Below are positions 58,144-64,000 of a stretch of DNA of 64,000 nucleotides, piece after piece. Under the pieces are notes generated by a model. It saw only the letters and a program-made list of their open reading frames with translations, did not search any database and was not told where the DNA came from. This stretch comes from Azohydromonas aeria. Its GTDB lineage: Bacteria; Pseudomonadota; Gammaproteobacteria; Burkholderiales; Burkholderiaceae_C. Position 1 is the first letter of the stretch; every line of letters starts with the position of its first letter. Both the position numbers and the translations under genes were made by a program. Location: contig NZ_VIDQ01000018.1 of assembly GCF_009760915.1 (NCBI RefSeq), positions 1-64,000 on the forward strand, read 5' to 3'.

Positions 58144-60198
58144 TCAGGGCTGCGGCGTGCCGCCGCCCGTCGTGGAAAACGGTCCGCGCTGTGCCCACCA
58201 CTGCAGCACCATGGCGGTGGAGACTTCCACCGTCTGGGCCGAGTTGTCCAGCAGCAACGCGTCCTGAGCCGGCTTCAAGGGAGCGATCAGGCGGTTGCGA
58301 TCCCGCTCGTCCCTGGCCTCAAGGTCGGCTCGAAGCCCGTCGATGCTAGCAGAAATCCCTTTAGAAATCAATTGCTTATATCGGCGCTCGGCGCGCATGG
58401 CCGGACTGGCCGTGAGGAATACCTTCAGCGGCGCGTCCGGGAAGATCACGGTGCCCATGTCGCGCCCGTCGGCCACGAGGCCCGGCGCGCGCCGGAACGC
58501 CAGCTGCACCGCGTACAGCGCCGCGCGCAACTCGGGCAGCGCCGAGATGCGCGAGGCGGTGGAGCCGACCTCCTCGCGGCGCAGCTCCGCGCTCACGTCC
58601 TGGCCGTCGAGCAGCAGCCGCTCGCCCTCGAAGCGCAGGTTCAGCCCGCGCGCCAGCGCCGCCATGGCCGCGCCGTCGGTGGTGTCCACGCCGCGCGCGA
58701 GGGCCGCCAGCGCCGTGACGCGGTAGAGCGAGCCCGAGTCCAGCGTGTGGTAGCCCAGCGCCTGCGCCACCGAGCTCGCGAGCGTCCCCTTGCCGCTGGC
58801 GGTGGGGCCGTCGATGGTGATCACGGGCACCTGCGCGCGATCGGCCGTGGCCAGGCCGAACAGGGTCTCGAAGTAGTCCGGGAAGGTCTTGCCCACGCAC
58901 TTCGGGTCGAGGATGCGCACCGGCACCACCGGCTGCGCGCCGGCCAGCGGGTTGAAGGCCGCCAGCGACAGGCACATCGCCATGCGGTGGTCGTCGTAGG
59001 TGTGGATCGCCGCGGGCCGCCAGCCGCTGCCCGCCGGCGGCGAGACCTCGATGAAGTCGGCGCCCTCGACCACCGCGGCGCCGACCTTGCGCAACTCGGC
59101 GGCCATGGCGGCGATGCGGTCGGTCTCCTTCACGCGCCAGCTGGCGATGTTGGTCAGCCGCGTCGCGCCGCGCGCGTACAGCGCCATCACCGCCAGCGTC
59201 ATGGCCGCGTCGGGGATGTGGTTGCAGTCGAGCTCCAGCGCGCGCAGCGGCCAGGCGCCGCGCTGCACCTCGATGAAGTTGGGGCCCAGCGTGACGGCCG
59301 CGCCCATGGCGCGCGCCGCGTCCACGAAGGCCACGTCGCCCTGGATCGACTCGCTGCCCACGCCCTCGATGCGCACCGGCGCGCCGGTGGCGGCAATCGC
59401 GCCCAGCGCCACGAAGTACGAGGCCGAGGACGCGTCGCCCTCGATCCAGACCTCGCCGGGCGAGCGGTAGGCGCTGCCCGCGGGAATGGTGAAGCGCTCC
59501 CAGCCGTCGCGCTGCACCTCGATGCCGAAGCGCGCCAGCAGCTTGAGCGTGATGTCGATGTAAGGCTTGGAGATCAGCTCGCCCTGCACCTCGACCGTGA
59601 TCGGCGCGTCGCCGCTGACCAGCGGCAGCGCCAGCAGCAGCGCGGTCAGGAACTGGCTGGAGACGTCGCCGCGCACGCGGATGGGCGCGGCGGTATCGAC
59701 CGCGCCGCCGGCCCGGCCCGTGAGGCGCAGTGGCGGGTAGCCCTCCTGGCCCAGGCACTCGACGCCGCAGCCGAGCTGGCGCAGCGCCTCCACCAGGTCG
59801 CCGATGGGGCGCTCGTGCATGCGCGGCACGCCCGACAGTTCGAACCGGCCGCCCTGCGTCGCCGCCAGCAGCGCCAGCGCGGCGGTCAGCGGGCGCATCG
59901 CGGTGCCGGCATTGCCGAGGAACAGCGCCGCCTCGTGCTGCTGGAGCCGCCCGCCCAGGCCGGTGACGCGCAGCGCGCCGCTGCCGGCGTCGTCCTCAAT
60001 ACCGCAGCCCAGCTGGCGCAGCGCCTGCAGCATCACGCGCGTGTCGTCCGAGTCCAGCAGGTCGTGCACCAGCGTCTGGCCTTCGCACAGGCCGGCCAGC
60101 AGCAGCACGCGGTTGGAGATGCTCTTGGAGCCGGGCAGGCGCACCGTGCCGGCGGCGCCGGTGAGCGGGGGCAGGTCGAGGAAGGGGATGTCGTACAT
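58144..60198 (-). CDS. aroA: Bifunctional EPSP synthase/cytidylate kinase (AroA-Cmk fusion)
   Basis: A 684-aa fusion typical of Comamonadaceae and relatives. Residues about 1-445 are 3-phosphoshikimate 1-carboxyvinyltransferase (shikimate pathway): [17 protein letters not shown] near residue 20, [17 protein letters not shown], and the catalytic [17 protein letters not shown] and [14 protein letters not shown] regions. From about 455 is cytidylate kinase: P-loop [50 protein letters not shown]. The start at 60198 gives [12 protein letters not shown]. It follows tyrA by 55 bp. Confidence 0.96.
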   Translation of the reverse strand: MYDIPFLDLPPLTGAAGTVRLPGSKSISNRVLLLAGLCEGQTLVHDLLDSDDTRVMLQALRQLGCGIEDDAGSGALRVTGLGGRLQQHEAALFLGNAGTAMRPLTAALALLAATQGGRFELSGVPRMHERPIGDLVEALRQLGCGVECLGQEGYPPLRLTGRAGGAVDTAAPIRVRGDVSSQFLTALLLALPLVSGDAPITVEVQGELISKPYIDITLKLLARFGIEVQRDGWERFTIPAGSAYRSPGEVWIEGDASSASYFVALGAIAATGAPVRIEGVGSESIQGDVAFVDAARAMGAAVTLGPNFIEVQRGAWPLRALELDCNHIPDAAMTLAVMALYARGATRLTNIASWRVKETDRIAAMAAELRKVGAAVVEGADFIEVSPPAGSGWRPAAIHTYDDHRMAMCLSLAAFNPLAGAQPVVPVRILDPKCVGKTFPDYFETLFGLATADRAQVPVITIDGPTASGKGTLASSVAQALGYHTLDSGSLYRVTALAALARGVDTTDGAAMAALARGLNLRFEGERLLLDGQDVSAELRREEVGSTASRISALPELRAALYAVQLAFRRAPGLVADGRDMGTVIFPDAPLKVFLTASPAMRAERRYKQLISKGISASIDGLRADLEARDERDRNRLIAPLKPAQDALLLDNSAQTVEVSTAMVLQWWAQRGPFSTTGGGTPQP

Positions 60199-60253
60199 GC
60201 GTGCAGTCGCGTCGAAGGCGCACCGCACGAAGCGGGCGGTGCGAATAAGAGTG

Positions 60254-61138
60254 TCAGCGGGAGGATGCCGGGGGCGCGCCCAGGTGCCAGCGCGCGCGCG
60301 CCTGCGCCACCTGCCGGATGTGGTCTTCCAGCGCCGCGGCGTCGCCCGCGCGCAGCAGCGCCTCGAAGCCGTCGAGCGCCTCGCGGAAGTGCCACGCCTG
60401 GCGCAGCACCTCGTCGCGGTTGGCCAGCAGGATGTCGCGCCACACCGCGGCATCGCTGGCGGCGATGCGGGTGAAGTCGCGGAAGCCCGGGCCGGCCAGG
60501 CTCAGGAAGTCGCTGCCCGCGGCCTGCCGCGCCACGCCGTCGAAATAGGCGTAGGCCAGCAGGTGCGGCAGGTGGCTGACGGCGGCGAAGGCGGCGTCGT
60601 GCTCGGCGGCACCCATGCAGCGCACGCGCGCGCCCAGTGCCTCCCACAGCGCCGCCGCGCGCTGGACCAGCTCCGGCGGGTTCTCGGGCAGCGGCGTGAG
60701 GATGGCGTGGCGCCCGGCGAAGAGCGCGGCGTCGGCATGCGCCACGCCGGCCGTTTCCTTGCCCGCGATCGGGTGCGCGGGCACGAAGCGCGGCAGCGCC
60801 GCGCCCAGCACGCGCCGCGCGGCGGCTGCCACGTCGTGCTTGGTGCTGCCCACGTCCATCAGCAGCGCGTGCTCGCCCAGCGCCGGCGCCACGGCCGCGA
60901 GCACGCCCTCGGCGGCGGCCACCGGCACGGCCACGAGCACCAGGTCCGCGCCCGCGGCGGCCTGCGCGGCCGAGGGCGAGATCTCGTCGATCACGCCCAG
61001 TTGCAGCGCCTGCGCCAGCGCCGCCGCATCCGGGCCGCAGCTCACGACGTGGCCGACCAGCCCGGCGCGGCGCAGCGCCAGCGCGAAGGAGCCGCCCATG
61101 AGGCCGCAGCCCAGCAGCGCCAGCCGCTCGCAGCGCAT
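60254..61138 (-). CDS. tyrA: Prephenate dehydrogenase
   Basis: A 294-aa NAD(P)-dependent dehydrogenase of tyrosine biosynthesis. The Rossmann fold begins [22 protein letters not shown] (GxGxxG), followed by [14 protein letters not shown], the substrate region [23 protein letters not shown] with the catalytic His, and [18 protein letters not shown]. There is no chorismate mutase or ACT domain, so it is a monofunctional form. It starts 1 nt after the pheA stop. Confidence 0.95.
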   Translation of the reverse strand: MRCERLALLGCGLMGGSFALALRRAGLVGHVVSCGPDAAALAQALQLGVIDEISPSAAQAAAGADLVLVAVPVAAAEGVLAAVAPALGEHALLMDVGSTKHDVAAAARRVLGAALPRFVPAHPIAGKETAGVAHADAALFAGRHAILTPLPENPPELVQRAAALWEALGARVRCMGAAEHDAAFAAVSHLPHLLAYAYFDGVARQAAGSDFLSLAGPGFRDFTRIAASDAAVWRDILLANRDEVLRQAWHFREALDGFEALLRAGDAAALEDHIRQVAQARARWHLGAPPASSR

Positions 61139-61139
61139 G

Positions 61140-62240
61140 TCAGTGCCGGTCCAGCGGGTAGCCGCCGAGGAGCTTGAAGAAGCTGCACTGCGCGCGCAGC
61201 GCCTGCAGCGCCTGCGCCACGTGCGCGTCCTGCGGATGGCCCTGCAGGTCGATGTAGAAGAAGTACTCCCACTGGCCCGAGCGCGCCGGGCGGGACTCGA
61301 AGCGGCTCATCGACACGCCGGCGTCCTTGAGCGGCACCAGCAGGTCGTGCATCGCGCCGGGCTGGTTCGGCACCGCCACCACCAGGCTGGTGCAGTCCAG
61401 GCCGGAAGGGCCGGGCAGGGCCTGGCGCTGCGGGTCGGCCACCATCACGAAGCGGGTGCGGTTGAGCGGGTCGTCCTGCACGCCGGGCGCCACCAGGTGC
61501 AGCCCGAACTCGTTGCCCGCGCGCACGCTGGCCAGCGCGGCCAGCGACGCGTCCTGCGCCGCCAGCCGCGCCCCTTCGGCGTTGCTGGCCACGGGGCGGC
61601 GCTCGACGCCGGGCAGGTGCTGCGACAGCCATTCGTGGCACTGCGCCAGCGCCTGCGGATGCGCGCACACGGCCTGGATGCCCTCCGTGTCCTCGCGCAG
61701 GCGCAGCAAGTTGTGGCGCACCAGCAGGCTGGTCTCGCCCACGATGGACAGCGGCGTGGTCAGGAACAGGTCCATCGAGCGCGCCACGGCGCCCTCGGTG
61801 GAGTTCTCCACCGGCACCACGCCGAAGTCGGCCGAGCCTGCGCTGGTGGCGCGGAACACCTCGTCGATGCTGGCGCAGGGCACGCGCACGATCGAGCTGC
61901 CGAAGTAGTTGAGCGCGGCCTCCTCGCTGAAGGTGCCCGCCGGGCCCAGGAAGGCCACGCGCGTGGGCGTCTCCAGCGCGCGGCAGGCCGACATCAGCTC
62001 GCGCCAGATCGGCGCCAGGCTCTCATTCTTCAGCGGCCCCGGGTTGACGGCCTTGAGGCCCTCGATCACCTGCTGCTCGCGCTCCGGGCGGAACACGGGC
62101 GAGCCTTCCTTCTTCTTGATCTCGCCCACCGCCTGCGCCAGCGCGGCGCGGCGGTTGATCAGCGCCAGCAGCTCGCGGTCGAGCGCGTCGATGCGCACGC
62201 GCAGGCCCGGCAGGTCTTGGGGCAGTGAATCGTCAGCCAT
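61140..62240 (-). CDS. pheA: Bifunctional chorismate mutase/prephenate dehydratase
   Basis: A 366-aa enzyme of phenylalanine synthesis. N-terminal AroQ-type mutase (about 10-90; [30 protein letters not shown]), then the dehydratase domain (from [20 protein letters not shown] to the catalytic NRTRFVMV, about 100-275) and a C-terminal ACT regulatory domain ([30 protein letters not shown]) that binds phenylalanine for feedback inhibition. Its start lies 8 nt inside the end of serC. Confidence 0.96.
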   Translation of the reverse strand: MADDSLPQDLPGLRVRIDALDRELLALINRRAALAQAVGEIKKKEGSPVFRPEREQQVIEGLKAVNPGPLKNESLAPIWRELMSACRALETPTRVAFLGPAGTFSEEAALNYFGSSIVRVPCASIDEVFRATSAGSADFGVVPVENSTEGAVARSMDLFLTTPLSIVGETSLLVRHNLLRLREDTEGIQAVCAHPQALAQCHEWLSQHLPGVERRPVASNAEGARLAAQDASLAALASVRAGNEFGLHLVAPGVQDDPLNRTRFVMVADPQRQALPGPSGLDCTSLVVAVPNQPGAMHDLLVPLKDAGVSMSRFESRPARSGQWEYFFYIDLQGHPQDAHVAQALQALRAQCSFFKLLGGYPLDRH

Positions 62241-63333
62241 GGCGGGCCTGGAACTCGGTCATGTAGGACACCAGCGCCTGCACGCCTTCGAGCGGCATGG
62301 CGTTGTAGATGGAGGCGCGCAGGCCGCCGACGGACTTGTGGCCCTTGAGCTGCAGCAGCCCGCGCTCGGCCGCGCCTTCGAGGAAAGGCGCGTACAGCCG
62401 GTCGTCGGGCATGAAGAAGGGCACGTTCATGCGCGAGCGGCAGGCCGCGTCCACCTTGTTGCTGTAGAAGCCCGAGGCGTCGATGGCGCCGTAGAGGAGC
62501 TGCGCCTTCTCGATGGCGCGCCGCTCCATCTCGGCCACGCCACCCTGGCGCTGCAGCCACTGGAACACCAGCCCGGCGATGTAGATCGCGTAGGTTGGCG
62601 GCGTGTTGTACATGGAGCCGTGCTCGGCCACGGTCTTGTAGTCGAAGGCCGAGGGGCAGGCGGGGAGGGCATGGCCGACTAGGTCCTCGCGCACGATGAC
62701 GAGGGTCAGCCCGGCCGGGCCGATGTTCTTCTGTGCCCCGGCGAAGGCCAGCCCCACGCGCGACCAGTCGATGGTGCGCGAGAGGATGTGCGAGGAGCAG
62801 TCCACCACCAGCGGCGCATCGCTGCCCAGGCTCTTCAGGTCGGGCAGGGCGTGGAACTCCACGCCGTGGATGGTCTCGTTGCTGCACACGTGCACGTAGC
62901 GCGCCTGGCGCCGCAGCCGCCACGTGGCCGCGTCGGGCAGCGTGGTGTGGCTGCCGTCGGCGGCCGCGTTGCTGGCGGCGAGCTGCGCGTCACAGTACTT
63001 CTTCGCTTCCTTGAGCGACTTCTGCGACCAGCTGCCGGTGACGACGAAGTCCGCCGCCGCGCCGCCCGACAGGTTCAGCGGGACGATGGCGTTCTCGGCC
63101 AGCCCGCCGCCCTGCATGAACAGGATGTGGAAGTTGGGCGGCACCGCCAGCAGCCGGCGCAGGTCGGCCTCGGCCTGGTGGGCGATCGAGATGAATTCCT
63201 TGCCGCGGTGGCTCATCTCCATCACGCCCATGCCGCTGCCGTGCCAGTCGAGCATCTCGGCGCCGGCCTGCGCCAGCACCTCGGCCGGCAGCGCCGCGGG
63301 GCCGGCGGAGAAGTTGTAGGGACGCTGCTTCAT
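62233..63333 (-). CDS. serC: Phosphoserine aminotransferase
   Basis: A 366-aa class V PLP aminotransferase forming 3-phosphoserine, also used in pyridoxine synthesis. [23 protein letters not shown] at the start, [21 protein letters not shown], the PLP lysine in [22 protein letters not shown] and the C-terminal [23 protein letters not shown] are characteristic. It starts 4 bp after the DUF2059 gene and overlaps pheA, so this is a compact gyrA-DUF2059-serC-pheA-tyrA operon-like run. Confidence 0.97.
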   Translation of the reverse strand: MKQRPYNFSAGPAALPAEVLAQAGAEMLDWHGSGMGVMEMSHRGKEFISIAHQAEADLRRLLAVPPNFHILFMQGGGLAENAIVPLNLSGGAAADFVVTGSWSQKSLKEAKKYCDAQLAASNAAADGSHTTLPDAATWRLRRQARYVHVCSNETIHGVEFHALPDLKSLGSDAPLVVDCSSHILSRTIDWSRVGLAFAGAQKNIGPAGLTLVIVREDLVGHALPACPSAFDYKTVAEHGSMYNTPPTYAIYIAGLVFQWLQRQGGVAEMERRAIEKAQLLYGAIDASGFYSNKVDAACRSRMNVPFFMPDDRLYAPFLEGAAERGLLQLKGHKSVGGLRASIYNAMPLEGVQALVSYMTEFQARHG

Positions 63334-63337
63334 GGCC

Positions 63338-63898
63338 TCACTTCCTGGGTGCGCTGGCCGGGGGCTGGACGGGCTTGGCGCCGCCGGCCTCCAGGCGCTT
63401 GCGCAGGGCGCCCTCCAGCGCCTGGAGGCGCGGCTCGATGCCGGCCTTGGTCTCGGCCACGAGCTTTTGCGTGAGGGCCTGCTGCATCTCGGGCGTGGCC
63501 TGCTCGAACTTCTTCGCCACCGGCGACTCCAGCCAGGCGATGAGCGTCTTGAGCTCGTCCTCGCTGAAGCGCGACTCCAGCACCGGGCCGAGCGTGGCCG
63601 GCGCCAGCTCCGCGGCGCGCTTGCGCAGCGTCGGCTCGATCTCGTCGTGGAACTTGCGCACCTCGGCCTGGATGTCCTTGGCCGTGGCCTCGCGCTTGTC
63701 GGCCGGCACCGCCTGCAGCGCCGGGGCGACGGCGGCCAGCACCCGGTTGGCGGTCTGCACGGCCACGTTGCGGCCCAGGTTCTCGGCGCCCTGCTGCTGC
63801 AGCTGTACCGCCTTCTGCACCAGGTCCTTCTTGCTCTGCGCCTGCGCGGTGCCGCCGGCCACGGTCAGCGCCGCGGCCAGCGCGATCGTCTTCCACAT
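63338..63898 (-). CDS. DUF2059 secreted protein
   Basis: A 186-aa protein with a signal peptide ([21 protein letters not shown]), so periplasmic. The DUF2059 region is near the middle ([34 protein letters not shown]); the tail is Pro/Ala/Lys-rich. Function unknown. The ATG at 63898 shares one base with the gyrA stop (TGATG), making it translationally coupled; the in-frame TTG at 63901 just before it is not needed. Confidence 0.9.
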   Translation of the reverse strand: MWKTIALAAALTVAGGTAQAQSKKDLVQKAVQLQQQGAENLGRNVAVQTANRVLAAVAPALQAVPADKREATAKDIQAEVRKFHDEIEPTLRKRAAELAPATLGPVLESRFSEDELKTLIAWLESPVAKKFEQATPEMQQALTQKLVAETKAGIEPRLQALEGALRKRLEAGGAKPVQPPASAPRK

Positions 63899-64000
63899 CA
63901 AGAGTTGTTCTCCTCGCCGGCCTCGGGGGCGGCCGCGTTGTCCACGTTGGCATCGTTCTCGACGATGCGCTGCAGGCCGCCCAGGCGGGAGCCGTCATCC
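63898..64000 (-). CDS. gyrA: DNA gyrase subunit A, C-terminal end (5' part outside window)
   Basis: Only the last 33 codons are present: DDGSRLGGLQRIVENDANVDN, then an acidic tail ending EENNS and stop. The RIVEND pattern and the acidic end are those of betaproteobacterial GyrA C-termini, and gyrA is the usual gene upstream of DUF2059-serC in Comamonadaceae. Catalytic domains lie beyond the right edge. Confidence 0.8.
   Translation of the reverse strand, partial: DDGSRLGGLQRIVENDANVDNAAAPEAGEENNS

Overview
The window is high-GC (roughly 70%) bacterial chromosome, almost fully coding, and very probably from a betaproteobacterium of the order Burkholderiales, family Comamonadaceae. The basis is gene content and order: gyrA-DUF2059-serC-pheA-tyrA-aroA/cmk fusion-rpsA-ihfB-lapA-lapB (on the minus strand), rpsP-rimM-trmD-rplS, argD-argF next to a DUF3579 gene and rpsT, and an AroA-Cmk fusion. 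No rRNA or tRNA gene, insertion sequence, prophage or CRISPR array was seen. The family assignment is inference.

Layout. 1-6.3 kb: 3' part of a RhlE-type helicase, divergent EttA translational ABC-F factor, and a metzincin-type lipoprotein. 6.3-12.4 kb (minus): small secreted protein, Xaa-Pro aminopeptidase, a GDT1/MneA-type manganese exporter behind a clear yybP-ykoY Mn2+ riboswitch, a YkgJ cysteine cluster protein, and a metallophosphoesterase overlapping a Ser/Thr kinase-universal stress protein fusion. 12.5-15.8 kb: argD-argF, DUF3579, rpsT. 15.9-24 kb (plus): murJ, SirB1-like, hda, HAD phosphatase, pcnB, folK, then a DUF47-PiT phosphate uptake pair preceded by an apparent PhoB box. 24-34.4 kb: GNAT and TM2 genes, the rpsP operon, NudL, a CobD/CbiB-like protein, rsgA and an M48 protease, orn, and a second RhlE helicase behind a 376-nt structured leader.

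34.5-42.4 kb: FKBP isomerase, DUF1328 protein, a two-component locus (CHASE3 histidine kinase, divergent NarL-type regulator, stand-alone receiver) with two related inverted repeats that may be its operators, gluQ, a LysR regulator divergent from a DUF599 membrane protein, an alpha/beta hydrolase lacking its nucleophilic serine, and trhO. 42.4-48.8 kb: dnaE, a His/Asp/Arg-rich secreted protein, a ComEA-like HhH protein, msbA. 48.9-54.3 kb is the most accessory-looking region: three paralogous DxD glycosyltransferase-like genes enclosing a PglD/NeuD-like acetyltransferase, a WecE-type aminotransferase and a WecF-type (GT56) transferase. Together these look like a compact cassette for making and transferring a 4-acetamido-4,6-dideoxygalactose (Fuc4NAc) residue. 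54.3-64 kb returns to core genes: lapB-lapA, ihfB, rpsA, the aromatic amino acid and serine genes and the 3' end of gyrA.

Cooperating sets: msbA, lapA and lapB (LPS export and assembly control) flank the sugar cassette, so a role in LPS or another surface glycan is the simplest reading. pcnB, orn, two rhlE copies, ettA, rsgA, rimM, trmD and ribosomal proteins form an RNA and translation theme.
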